From Nonomuraea angiospora (GTDB lineage Bacteria; Actinomycetota; Actinomycetes; Streptosporangiales; Streptosporangiaceae), in NCBI RefSeq assembly GCF_014873145.1, contig NZ_JADBEK010000001.1:5580001-5644000 (forward strand): 64,000 bases of DNA, read 5' to 3'. The position numbers and the translations under genes are program-made. Every line of letters starts with the position of its first letter. Position 1 is the first letter of the stretch. Below the pieces are notes generated by a model. It saw only the letters and a list, made by a program, of their open reading frames with translations, was not told the DNA's origin and searched no databases. Shown piece by piece: positions 1 to 8,352 of this stretch.

Positions 1-1126
1 CGCCCTGGCTCTTCTGCTGCGGGTTCCAGTAGAGGGCCGTCGTCACGCCGCTCTTGGCGAATTCCATCAGCGCCGTCGCCTGCACCGCCGTGCGCTTCTC
101 CTCCGACCAGCCGGAGTTCTCCGGCTCGACGTACCATTCGGCCCACCACACGGGCAGGTCGTCGCTCTTCTGCCGCAGCCACGTCGTGATGGCGGCGAAC
201 TTGCCCTGGGCGGCGAAGTCGTCGGGTACGTTGCCCCGGTCGTTCGTCATGGACGCGCCGTCCACCACGACGAAGTCGGCGCCCTTCTTGTGGTCCAGCC
301 AGTACGTGATCGCGTCCAGCGCCCGCTGGTCCACCGTGCCCCACGGGCCGCTCAGCTCCGAGGGTCCGCCCTTGGAGTTGGTCTCGATGGGGATGTACGG
401 GCCGCCGATCTGGATGTCCTTGTTCACCTTCTTCAGGGCCGTGTAGACCTTGTTGTACAGCTCGGTGTACCCCTCGGCGTCCCAGCGGTTGGTGGACGGG
501 TCCCAGAAGCCCTTGAACTCGTTCCACACCATGTAGTGCCTGACCGTCGGATACTGCTTGGCGACCTGGACGGCCAGTTTGGCGTAGTCGTCGAAATGCT
601 CGCGCTTGGGCGCGACCGTGTGGTTCTTGCTCCAGTCCGTACGCCCGGCCTGCCCGCCCTTCATCCAGTCCGGCGCGCAGCACAGCGTGATGACGGGCAC
701 CGCCCGCGACGACGCCATGAACTTCAGCCGCCGGTCCAGGTCGCGGAAGTTGAACTGCCCCGGGCTGGGCTCCGGGTTGCCGACACCCCAGCCCATGATG
801 TGCTGGTTCTGCAGCATCGGGACCCGGCCGAGCACGCCCCTGGCCTCCTCCACGACCTGCGGCGGCTCGTTGTCGGCGCTGTACTGGGTGTGGGTGACGC
901 CCCAGCGCGGCCAGTTGTCGAGCGCGGGCGGCTGCTCCAGCCGCGGCGCGGGCTCGCTGGGGAGGGTCGTGGCGACGTCGTCGCCCTTGAACACGCTGCG
1001 TGACTGGCTGCGCATCGACGCGTAGACCATGATGCCCGCCACCAGCACGACGGCGAGGACGCCTGCTCCCAGCGCGAGCGGCCACGGCGATCGTCGTCGT
1101 GCGTGCCGGCCGTCAGTCGGAATCAC
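1..1126 (-). CDS. Membrane-anchored glycoside hydrolase, clan GH-A fold (C-terminus cut by window edge)
   Basis: The GTG start at 1126 is chosen because AGGAG lies 6 bases upstream and an ATG 13 bases earlier runs straight into a stop. About 375 residues are visible. A basic N-terminus is followed by one transmembrane segment (about residues 15-35) and an extracytoplasmic TIM-barrel-like domain. WNEF at about residue 202 (Glu203) looks like the general acid/base, and Glu330 in WWAEWY, after a late strand, is the likely nucleophile. These are the usual clan GH-A positions, as in GH39-type enzymes. A role in trimming plant or cell-wall polysaccharide at the cell surface is inference; the substrate cannot be read. 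The 3' end runs off the left edge. Confidence 0.75.
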   Translation of the reverse strand, partial: MIPTDGRHARRRSPWPLALGAGVLAVVLVAGIMVYASMRSQSRSVFKGDDVATTLPSEPAPRLEQPPALDNWPRWGVTHTQYSADNEPPQVVEEARGVLGRVPMLQNQHIMGWGVGNPEPSPGQFNFRDLDRRLKFMASSRAVPVITLCCAPDWMKGGQAGRTDWSKNHTVAPKREHFDDYAKLAVQVAKQYPTVRHYMVWNEFKGFWDPSTNRWDAEGYTELYNKVYTALKKVNKDIQIGGPYIPIETNSKGGPSELSGPWGTVDQRALDAITYWLDHKKGADFVVVDGASMTNDRGNVPDDFAAQGKFAAITTWLRQKSDDLPVWWAEWYVEPENSGWSEEKRTAVQATALMEFAKSGVTTALYWNPQQKSQG

Positions 1127-1285
1127 CGAACGCTCCTCATGCTGCGGCAAAGGTACAAGGACTCACGAACCTACAAGGGCTCAGGATTCTGCGAGGGTTG
1201 CGAACGTTCCAGAGAGTGCAAACGTACAAGAGCCTGACCCTAAATAGGCTAATCGCCCCACTTGCAAGGAACTTGCCGGATCCGT

Positions 1286-2035
1286 TCAGGAAACAGGAGG
1301 ACGCCGGCCCCCAGCGGGGCCCGGGACCCCTGCGTAGCGGTACGGGACCGGCGGCCGGCCGGGCTGCACGACCAGGAGCGTGCCGGGGGTCTCGGCGTAG
1401 AAGGCGGACTCGACGGCGGCGGCCACGTCCTCGGCCGTGAGCAGCGGGAACCCGGCGTTGACGAACATCTCCCGCGACTCCGCCACCAGCGGCGTGTCCG
1501 TGAATCCAGGACAGACGGCGCCGATGCGGATGTTCTGGGCGGCCAGCGGCTCGGCGAGCGCCCTGACCAGGCCGACGACGGCGTGCTTGGTCATCGTGTA
1601 GATCGGGTCTCCGGCGAAGCCCACGAGCCCGGCCAGCGAGGAGGTGGCCACGATGGCGCCCCCGCCCGACCGCTTGAGCAGCGGGACCGCGGCCCGCACG
1701 CCGAAGACGACGCCGTCCACGTTCACCCCGACCACCTGGCGGTAACGCTCCGGGTCGAAGTCCGCCAGGTCCACCCGGCCCGGGATCCCCGCGTTCAGGT
1801 GGACCAGGTCGAGCCGTCCGTAGCGCTGCTCGGCCAGCGCCACCGCCTCCAGCGACGCCTCCTCGCGGCTGACGTCGGCGGCCAGCCACGCGCCCTCCAC
1901 CTCCTTGGCCAGCCTCTCGACGCCCTCACCGTCGAGGTCGACGAGGACGCACTTGACGCCGCCCGCCGACAGCCGCCGTGCCACCGCCGCCCCGATGCCG
2001 CTGGCCGCTCCGGTGATGAGTGCAACTGTGCTCAT
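1286..2035 (-). CDS. SDR-family NAD(P)-dependent oxidoreductase
   Basis: 249 residues, the classical short-chain dehydrogenase length. The N-terminus carries the Rossmann motif TGAASGIG, and a Ser...YTMTK segment gives the catalytic Ser-Tyr-x3-Lys. The ATG at 2035 is preceded by AAGGAG at suitable spacing. The last 25 residues are Pro/Arg rich and probably lie outside the fold. It sits 43 bases downstream of the phosphotransferase gene on the same strand, so the two are probably co-transcribed; pairing of such kinases with SDRs is common in lipid or acyl-CoA metabolism loci. The substrate is unknown. Confidence 0.85.
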   Translation of the reverse strand: MSTVALITGAASGIGAAVARRLSAGGVKCVLVDLDGEGVERLAKEVEGAWLAADVSREEASLEAVALAEQRYGRLDLVHLNAGIPGRVDLADFDPERYRQVVGVNVDGVVFGVRAAVPLLKRSGGGAIVATSSLAGLVGFAGDPIYTMTKHAVVGLVRALAEPLAAQNIRIGAVCPGFTDTPLVAESREMFVNAGFPLLTAEDVAAAVESAFYAETPGTLLVVQPGRPPVPYRYAGVPGPAGGRRPPVS

Positions 2036-2078
2036 GGCGTCGCTCCTTGCGTCGGGGGTCCTCGCGAAGGCCGGACCG

Positions 2079-3107
2079 TCAGGGCTGGTCGAGCATGCGG
2101 TGCGCACGGGAGATCAGCGCGGGCACCGCGGACCCGATGCGGTCGAATCCCTCCCCAACGGTCTTACCTTGCCGGAACCGGGCGTGGATACCCTCCACGA
2201 TGACCGCGAGCTTGAAGTTGCCGAAAGCCACGTAAAACCCAAGATCCGAAATATCCCGGCCGGAGACCTTGGCGTAGTGCGCGGCGAACTCCGCCGCGTT
2301 CATGAACCCCGGCGCCAGCGTCACGTCCCCCGCCACGGGAATCCGCGCCCGCTCCTCGTCCCCCTCATCGTGCCAGTACGTCAGCGTCAGCCCCAGGTCG
2401 GCCAGCGGATCCCCCAGCGTGGACATCTCCCAGTCCACCACGGCCATGATCTCGATCGGCTCCCCGAACCTGATCAACGTGTTGTCCAGCCGGTAGTCGC
2501 CGTGCACCAGCGTGCTGTCGGAGGTGGCGGGCAGCCGCCGCCTCAGCCGCTCCACCAGCCGGTCGTACTCGGGCAGGTCGGCCGTCTTCGACCGCTCCCA
2601 CTGCTGCCCCCACCGTTCGAGCTGCCTGGCCAGGTAGCCCTCGGGCCGCCCGAAGTCCCCGAGCCCCACCTCGCGGTAGTCGACGGCGTGGATGGCCGCC
2701 AGCACCTCGGCCAGCCGCTCCGACAGCCGCCGCGTGTGCGCCGGCGACGGCGAGCCGAGCTCCTCCCGGGTCCGTACGGCGGCCCCCTCCACGTACCCCA
2801 TGAGATAGAACGGCGCCCCGATGACGGACTCGTCACCGCAGAACGCGACCGGCGCGGGCACCGGCACGGGCGTGGCCGACAGGGCCGAGACGACCCGCCA
2901 CTCGCGCCGCATGTCGTGGGCGGTGGGCAGCACGTGGCCGAGCGGCGGCCGGCGCAGCACCAGGCGGCGGTCGCGGGCCTCGATCAGGTAGGTGAGGTTG
3001 GACCTGCCGCCCGAGATCAGCGAGACGGACAGGGGCTCGCCCGCGTCGGGCACGTTCCGGCCCATCCACGCGATCAGGGCGGGCCGGTCGATGCCAGGTA
3101 CGGTCAT
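2079..3107 (-). CDS. Phosphotransferase family protein (APH/ACAD10-11-like kinase)
   Basis: 342 residues, ATG start. It has an aminoglycoside-phosphotransferase-like fold: GGRSNLTY in the nucleotide loop, LVLRRPPLG with the ATP-site region, the Brenner motif LVHGDYRLDN, and VVDWEMSTLGDPLADLG with the metal-binding DxE/D element. The RRPPLGHVLPTAHDM segment is typical of the subgroup related to the kinase domain of acyl-CoA dehydrogenases ACAD10/11, which act on hydroxyacyl groups rather than antibiotics. It is the upstream gene of a probable two-gene unit with the SDR. The exact substrate is not known. Confidence 0.85.
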   Translation of the reverse strand: MTVPGIDRPALIAWMGRNVPDAGEPLSVSLISGGRSNLTYLIEARDRRLVLRRPPLGHVLPTAHDMRREWRVVSALSATPVPVPAPVAFCGDESVIGAPFYLMGYVEGAAVRTREELGSPSPAHTRRLSERLAEVLAAIHAVDYREVGLGDFGRPEGYLARQLERWGQQWERSKTADLPEYDRLVERLRRRLPATSDSTLVHGDYRLDNTLIRFGEPIEIMAVVDWEMSTLGDPLADLGLTLTYWHDEGDEERARIPVAGDVTLAPGFMNAAEFAAHYAKVSGRDISDLGFYVAFGNFKLAVIVEGIHARFRQGKTVGEGFDRIGSAVPALISRAHRMLDQP

Positions 3108-3265
3108 GAACCCAGATTAGAACGCGACTCGGTCCTGAATACCACCTGAGAGTTCGGTAACGTTCGGGACCTGCGGTTACGACTGCTCTGGTAATAACCT
3201 TTACCCTGGCTGTACAGGTCCCCCCTCAAGCTTGAAACACAGTGGCATGCCGACGGTAGGAGCCC

Positions 3266-4348
3266 ATGCGCGTCACCCTTGCCCTGCCCCGTGAGCTGGG
3301 ACAATCCGAAGTGAGCCGCTGGAGGGAGCTCCAGGAGGCGGACCCCGCACTCGACAGCCCCTTCTTGTCTCCGGAATTCACCATCACGGTAGGCGAACTC
3401 CGAGATGTCGTACGGGTCGCGGTCCTCTACGACGGCCCAGACATCGTCGGCTTCTTCCCCTTTGAACGACATCCCCTCGGCATCGGCAAACCGGTCGCCG
3501 CGGGGCTGACCGACGCGCAGGGGATGGTACGTGCCAAAGGGCTCCCCATCGATCCGCGCCGCCTCCTCAAGGAGTGCGGGCTCGCGGTGTACGAGTTCGA
3601 CCATCTGGTCTCCGGCCAGCCGCTGCTGGACGAGCGGCACGACCGGCACCCGTCGCCGATCATCGACCTGCGCGGAGGCTACGAGCACTACACCGACATC
3701 CTCCGGGAGCACTCCGGCAAGACGTACAAGTCCACCCTGGCCAAGTCGCGCAAGCTGCAGCGCGAGGCCGGGGAGTTGCACCACGACTACGCGACCACCG
3801 ACCTGGCGCCCCTGCACACGCTGCTCGGCTGGAAGACCGATCAATACCGCCGCACCGGGCGCACCGACAGGTTCGCGCACCGGTGGATCGTGGAGCTGGT
3901 CGAGCGGCTGCTGGCCACCCGGTCCGACAGCTTCGCCGGGGTGCTCGACATGGTCTACGTGGACGGGCGGCCGGTGGCCGGGCATTTCGGCCTCCGTACG
4001 CGTACGACGCTCGCCGGGTGGTTCCCCGCCTACGACACCCACTTCGCCAAGTACTCCCCCGGCCTCATCCACCACCTGGCGATGGCCGAGCAGGCCGCGG
4101 CCAACGGCATCGAGGTGATCGACATGGGCCGGGGCGAGAAGGAGTACAAGGAGAAGCTCAAGACGGGCCAGCTCGAAGTGGCCGAGGGCCGGGTGGCCAG
4201 GATCGGCGCGTCGGCCGGGATCCACTGGATGATGCGGGTGCCCGTGCGCAAGACGCGCGCCACGGTGATGGCCAACCCGTTCCTGCTCAAGACCGCCGAC
4301 AAGGCGTTGAAGACCTACGGACGGCTCCGCACCGTCCTGCAGGGGTGA
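3266..4348 (+). CDS. GNAT-fold acyltransferase, CelD/BcsL (FemAB-like) family
   Basis: 360 residues, ATG with GGAG just upstream. The protein matches the double-GNAT family seen with exopolysaccharide genes: a HSGKTYKSTLAKSRKLQRE segment, VYVDGRPVAGHFGLR, and WFPAYDTHFAKYSPGLIHHL followed by IDMGRGEKEYKEKLKTG. These enzymes transfer acyl groups in cell-envelope or polysaccharide assembly. Its stop overlaps the start of the downstream aminotransferase (GTGA), so the two are translationally coupled and likely act on one sugar or envelope precursor. No glycosyltransferase is beside it, so the product is unknown. Confidence 0.8.
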   Translation: MRVTLALPRELGQSEVSRWRELQEADPALDSPFLSPEFTITVGELRDVVRVAVLYDGPDIVGFFPFERHPLGIGKPVAAGLTDAQGMVRAKGLPIDPRRLLKECGLAVYEFDHLVSGQPLLDERHDRHPSPIIDLRGGYEHYTDILREHSGKTYKSTLAKSRKLQREAGELHHDYATTDLAPLHTLLGWKTDQYRRTGRTDRFAHRWIVELVERLLATRSDSFAGVLDMVYVDGRPVAGHFGLRTRTTLAGWFPAYDTHFAKYSPGLIHHLAMAEQAAANGIEVIDMGRGEKEYKEKLKTGQLEVAEGRVARIGASAGIHWMMRVPVRKTRATVMANPFLLKTADKALKTYGRLRTVLQG

Positions 4349-5466
4349 GGCCGATCGAGGAGCGCACAGGCCGTCGCTGCCTGGCGCTCCCCTCCAACCG
4401 TCTTGGCCTCTACCTGGCCTTACGCCACTGGTGCGAGCCGGGCCAGCGGCTGCTCATGTCGCCGATCTCGGCCGACGAGATCCTGTTCCTGGTGCTCGCG
4501 GCCGGCCTGCGCCCGGTGATCGCGCCGCTGTCCCCGCGCGACGGCAACATCGACGTCTCCCGCGTCGACCTCGCCGCGGTGGACGCCGTCCTGACGACCA
4601 ACCTGTACGGCCTGCCCGACGACGCCCCCTCCTTGTCCGGAAAAATCCTGATCGAGGATGTGGCGCACGCCATGGAGACGAGCGTCGGCGGCCGGCCGCT
4701 GGGGACCTTCGGCCAGGCCGGGGTGTTCAGCCTCTCCAAGCACCCGGGGGCGGGCTCGGGCGGCGTCCTGGCGGTCGAGCACGAGTCCGACCTGCGCGCG
4801 CTCCAGCGCGCCCGTGACGCCCTGCTGGCCCCCGGATCCCTGAGGGCCGACCTGACCGGCGTGGCCACCTCGATGGCCCGCCAGGTGGCGCTCAGGCTCG
4901 ACCTCGTACGCCCCGCGCTCAGGCTCATGCGGGCACTCGGCATGCAGGAAGACCGCGAGGGCTACCGCATCGCCCTGGAGCCCGAGGCCCTGAAGCAGGC
5001 ACTCGAGCGGATCCCCGAGCTGCCGCCCTTCGACCCCTGGGTACGCGCCGACCTGCACGACTACCGCGCCCGCCGCGGCCGCGTGGCCCGCTGGTACCAG
5101 TCCAGGCGCCTGGCCAAGGTCGCCGCCGACCGCGGCCGGCGGCTGGCGGGCGTCGCGGCCCTGGCCGAGCTGCCCACGGTCGCGCCCGCCGTGCGCGACG
5201 ACGTGCGCCGCCCGCTGTTCCGCGTGCCGCTCCTGGTGCGCGACAGGGACGCGGCCATCGCCGAGCTGGAGCGGCGCGGGGTGGCCACGGGCTACCTGTA
5301 CGACCCGCCGTACGACGACTACGCCCCCGCCTTCACCGAGCCCTCCCCCGATCCCGGGCCCGCGCGCTGGTGGGCGCGGCACGTGCTGCCCGTGGACCCG
5401 TTGTACGCCGCCCGCGCCCTGCCCGTCCTGCGCGACCTCGAGCCGCCTACGCAAGGTCCGCCCTGA
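4345..5466 (+). CDS. DegT/DnrJ/EryC1-type PLP-dependent aminotransferase
   Basis: 373 residues. The GTG start overlaps the preceding stop as GTGA. The fold follows sugar aminotransferases: IEDVAHAME holds the PLP-ring Asp, and FSLSKHPGAGSGG holds the Schiff-base lysine. These enzymes usually make amino sugars from keto-sugar nucleotides. Coupling to the CelD-like acyltransferase suggests amination followed by N-acylation of a sugar. The family's usual N-terminal segment looks short, so substrate recognition may differ. The 3' end overlaps the convergent membrane-protein gene by 20 bases. Confidence 0.82.
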   Translation: MRPIEERTGRRCLALPSNRLGLYLALRHWCEPGQRLLMSPISADEILFLVLAAGLRPVIAPLSPRDGNIDVSRVDLAAVDAVLTTNLYGLPDDAPSLSGKILIEDVAHAMETSVGGRPLGTFGQAGVFSLSKHPGAGSGGVLAVEHESDLRALQRARDALLAPGSLRADLTGVATSMARQVALRLDLVRPALRLMRALGMQEDREGYRIALEPEALKQALERIPELPPFDPWVRADLHDYRARRGRVARWYQSRRLAKVAADRGRRLAGVAALAELPTVAPAVRDDVRRPLFRVPLLVRDRDAAIAELERRGVATGYLYDPPYDDYAPAFTEPSPDPGPARWWARHVLPVDPLYAARALPVLRDLEPPTQGPP

Positions 5467-6166
5467 CCAGCCGCAGGAACGCCTTCAGCCCCGTGATCAC
5501 CTCCTGGTTGTCGTTCAGCCCGTCCACGGTCTCGTCGAACCGGCGGGCCATGAGCGTCATCCGGCGCCCCAGATCGTGGTCGGCCAGCTCCAGGCCCTGG
5601 CGGGCGGCGTTCAGGTCGTCGACGTCTCTTTTGATGCCCTTCACGACCGTCTCCAGCTCGGACACCCGGTCGAGCAGGGCGATCACGTCCGCGCGCGGGT
5701 AGCGCACCTCCTGCCCGAGCGTCCTGACCCGGTCGCGCAGGTGCTTCGTGTACGCCGCGACCGGCCGGAAAGCGGTGGCGAGCAGGTAGAACCCGGAGAA
5801 GTAGTAGCCGAGCTGGGCCCCCGCGAAGAACGTGACGACCGCGATCACGGCGGCGGAGACGACGTGGCCGGAGACCGCGAGCACGAGCATGCGCCGGGCG
5901 ATGCGCCGCGCCTCGTCCTCGCGGTGCCGGGCCACCTCGATGCCGGCCTCCCTGGACACCTGGATCTCGTGGAGGACGTGGCGGGCGGCCAGGAACAGGT
6001 TCCACGGGACGGTCAGGACGACGACCAGCCAGAGCAGGCTGATCGCGCCGGCGCCCAGGGAGAGGAGCGTGGACGGCGCCACGCCCGCGTAGAGGACCAG
6101 CCAGACGGTGAGCAGGGCGACGATCAGGGACGCGAGGAGCAGCCACCATTTCATGGGGTTCAGCAT
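5447..6166 (-). CDS. Membrane protein with C-terminal coiled coil, unknown function
   Basis: 239 residues. Two hydrophobic helices lie at the N-terminus (about 5-28 and 33-55), then an amphipathic charged stretch, then two more (about 95-135), and a C-terminal region rich in heptads (RVSELETVVKGIKRDVDDL) that should form a coiled coil. No catalytic motif is visible and the family was not recognised. A second in-frame ATG four codons downstream is equally possible as start. It overlaps the aminotransferase gene by 20 bases in convergent orientation, which argues for no functional link. Confidence 0.65.
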   Translation of the reverse strand: MLNPMKWWLLLASLIVALLTVWLVLYAGVAPSTLLSLGAGAISLLWLVVVLTVPWNLFLAARHVLHEIQVSREAGIEVARHREDEARRIARRMLVLAVSGHVVSAAVIAVVTFFAGAQLGYYFSGFYLLATAFRPVAAYTKHLRDRVRTLGQEVRYPRADVIALLDRVSELETVVKGIKRDVDDLNAARQGLELADHDLGRRMTLMARRFDETVDGLNDNQEVITGLKAFLRLVRADLA

Positions 6167-6199
6167 GCTTCGGGGGTGGGGTGGGGGGCGAGAGCTCGG

Positions 6200-7594
6200 C
6201 TACTCAGATCCGCCCTGAGCACCCGTGGAGCGGATGAGGTCGGCGAGGATGCGGCAGCCGCGGCGGACGTCGGCGAGTGAGGCGGAGCCGTAGCCGATCA
6301 CCACGCCGTGCAGCCGCGCCCGCCCGTGGTGGTGGCGGCCGATGGAGTCGAGCAGGACGCCGCGCTCCCTGGCCCGCTCCACCACGTACCGCTCGACCGG
6401 CGCAGGCAGCTCGGCCACCACGTGCAGCCCGGCCGTGTCGCCGCGCAGGCGGCAGACGGGCCCCAGGAGCTCGACGACCGCGGCGCGGCGGCGGGCGTAC
6501 TCCAGGCGCATCCTGCGCAGGTGCCGGTCGAGGTCGCCGCACTCCAGCAGGTTGATCACGGCCTGCTGGACGGGCCCGCTGGTGCGGTCACCGACGCTGC
6601 GCCGCAGGCGGGAGATGGTGGCGACCAGCTCGGGAGCTCCGACGAGCCAGCCGACGCCCACGTCGGGCGCGAGCGTCTTGGAGAGCGTGCCGAGGAGCAC
6701 GACCCGCGAGGGGTCCAGGCCGTAGAGGGCTGGCAGCGGGGCGACGTCGTAGCGGAACTCCGCGTCGTAGTCGTCCTCGACGATCGTCGCGCCCGTGCTC
6801 CTGGCCCAGGCCAGCAACCGCTCCCTGCGCGGGATCGGGAGCCGCCCGCCCAGGGGGTACTGGTGCGCGGGCGTGGTGTAGAGCACGCGGAGGTCGCCGG
6901 GCAGCCCGTCCACGACCACGCCGTCCTCGTCCACCGGGCACGGCACCACCTCGGCGCCCCTGGCCGCGAAGACCGTGCGCGCCACGTGGTAGCCCGGGTC
7001 CTCGACGCCGGCCCGCGTGCCGGTGCCGAGCAGGGCGAGCGCGCACAGGTCGAGCCCGTTGCCGGTGCCCCGGGTGACCAGGATGTTCTCGGGACCGACG
7101 GCCATGCCTCTGGCCCGTCTCAGGTGGTCGGCCAGCAGCTCCCTGAGGCGCGGCAGGCCGTACGGGCTGGGGTCGGCGCCCGGCGGCAGGTCGGCGGCCT
7201 TGCGCCAGGCCCGCTTCCACGCCGCCAGGTCGTAGTCGCGCACCCAGGGCTGGCCCGGTGTGAGGTCGATCCCGTCGGCCGGGGCGGGCGGCGGCGCGGG
7301 CACGTACGGCGTCTGCTCGCGCGGCGGCGGGGCCACCTCCATGTCGGCCACGAACGTCCCGGAGCCGTGCCGCCCGTCCAGCCACCCCTCCGCGTACAGC
7401 TGCTGGTACGCCTCCGTGATCACGGTCCTGCTCACCGCGAGCTGGGTCGCCAGGGAACGCGTGGACGGCAGCCGCTCGCCGGGCGCCAGCGTGCCGTCCA
7501 GCATGGCGCGCCGCAGCCAGTCGGCGAGCTGCGCGGTCAGCGGCGCGTCCGAGTCACGGAAAAGGGAAACGGGCAGGTCAACGTGGGTACGCAC
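6200..7594 (-). CDS. MocR/PdxR-family transcriptional regulator (GntR HTH + aminotransferase fold)
   Basis: 464 residues from the GTG at 7594. This start is preferred to a GTG at 7645 because the latter would bury the palindromic operator in coding sequence. The N-terminus is a GntR winged helix (LAVSRTVITEAYQQLYAEGWL), followed by a linker and a fold-type-I aminotransferase domain with the PLP lysine in VLLGTLSKTLAP. The family senses PLP or amino compounds and autoregulates. It is divergent from a PPOX-fold flavoprotein, the usual partner, and probably controls it through the palindrome at 7622-7646. Confidence 0.88.
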   Translation of the reverse strand: MRTHVDLPVSLFRDSDAPLTAQLADWLRRAMLDGTLAPGERLPSTRSLATQLAVSRTVITEAYQQLYAEGWLDGRHGSGTFVADMEVAPPPREQTPYVPAPPPAPADGIDLTPGQPWVRDYDLAAWKRAWRKAADLPPGADPSPYGLPRLRELLADHLRRARGMAVGPENILVTRGTGNGLDLCALALLGTGTRAGVEDPGYHVARTVFAARGAEVVPCPVDEDGVVVDGLPGDLRVLYTTPAHQYPLGGRLPIPRRERLLAWARSTGATIVEDDYDAEFRYDVAPLPALYGLDPSRVVLLGTLSKTLAPDVGVGWLVGAPELVATISRLRRSVGDRTSGPVQQAVINLLECGDLDRHLRRMRLEYARRRAAVVELLGPVCRLRGDTAGLHVVAELPAPVERYVVERARERGVLLDSIGRHHHGRARLHGVVIGYGSASLADVRRGCRILADLIRSTGAQGGSE

Positions 7595-7621
7595 GGAAGT
7601 GGTCTCTGCGAAGGGCTCGAT

Positions 7622-7646
7622 AGTGGCCCTACAGGATAGGTCCACT
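7622..7646. promoter_or_regulatory. MocR/PdxR-type operator
   Basis: Inverted repeat AGTGGCCCT - 7 bases - AGGTCCACT between the divergent MocR and PPOX genes, with one mismatch between arms. The AGTGGNCC half-site matches what is known of actinobacterial PdxR-type sites. It lies 20 bases before the PPOX start codon and 28 before the chosen regulator start, so one bound dimer could control both promoters. Confidence 0.65.
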
Positions 7647-7665
7647 TGGTGGTTACGGTCGAATC

Positions 7666-8304
7666 ATGCTCTCCACCACTTCCCGCACCACGCTCGGCCG
7701 CTCGAAGGAGCGGGGCAGCACCGACAGGAACGACCTCCACGAGGTCCTCGACACCGGCCTGGTCTGCCACCTGGGCGTGGTCGTGAACGGCCACCCCATG
7801 GTCGTGCCCACGGGCTACGGCCGCATCGGCGAGACCCTCTATCTGCACGGCTCCACGGGGGCCACGACGCTGCGCGCCGCCGACGGGGGCGAGGTGTGCG
7901 TCACGGTCACGCACGTGGACGGGATCGTGCTGGCCCGCTCCGTCTTCCACCACTCGGTCAACTACCGTTCGGCGGTCGTCTACGGCCGCGCCCGGCTCGT
8001 GACGGACCCGGAGGAGCGGATGGCGGGGCTGCGGGCCCTGTCGGAGCAGCTCGCGCCCGGGCAGTGGGACTACGTCAGGCAGCCCAACCGCAAGGAGCTC
8101 GCCGCCACCGCCGTGCTGGCCCTGTCGCTGGAGGAGGCGTCGGTCAAGATCAGGCGCGGGGCGCCCAAGGACGAGGAAGAGGACTACGACCTGCCGGTAT
8201 GGGCCGGGGTGCTGCCCCTGGTCACCACGTGGGGCGAACCCGAGCCGGATCCGATGCTCCCAGAAGGTATCGACGCGCCTGTTCACATCCTCCATCGGGA
8301 GTAG
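7666..8304 (+). CDS. Pyridoxamine 5'-phosphate oxidase-family (PPOX-fold) flavoprotein
   Basis: 212 residues, ATG without a clear Shine-Dalgarno, perhaps a near-leaderless message. Split-barrel features are visible: LHEVLDTGLVCHLGVVVNGHPMVVPT at the N-terminus, LYLHGSTGATTLRA, and SVFHHSVNYRSAVVYGRA, the FMN-binding core of the PPOX family. C-terminal helices follow. Genes of this type sit divergent from MocR regulators in many actinomycetes. The true substrate is unknown; it is not the classical PdxH, which is longer and carries a different C-terminal PLP site. Confidence 0.82.
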   Translation: MLSTTSRTTLGRSKERGSTDRNDLHEVLDTGLVCHLGVVVNGHPMVVPTGYGRIGETLYLHGSTGATTLRAADGGEVCVTVTHVDGIVLARSVFHHSVNYRSAVVYGRARLVTDPEERMAGLRALSEQLAPGQWDYVRQPNRKELAATAVLALSLEEASVKIRRGAPKDEEEDYDLPVWAGVLPLVTTWGEPEPDPMLPEGIDAPVHILHRE

Positions 8305-8352
8305 TTCCATGGAGCAGGCACCACCTGCTCCTGATGGTGATGGGAGACGTCG

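Noticed and set aside
6308..7639. Long plus-strand frame across the MocR gene
   Set aside because: Arg/Gly/Pro-rich shadow of the MocR gene, no motif, no ribosome site.
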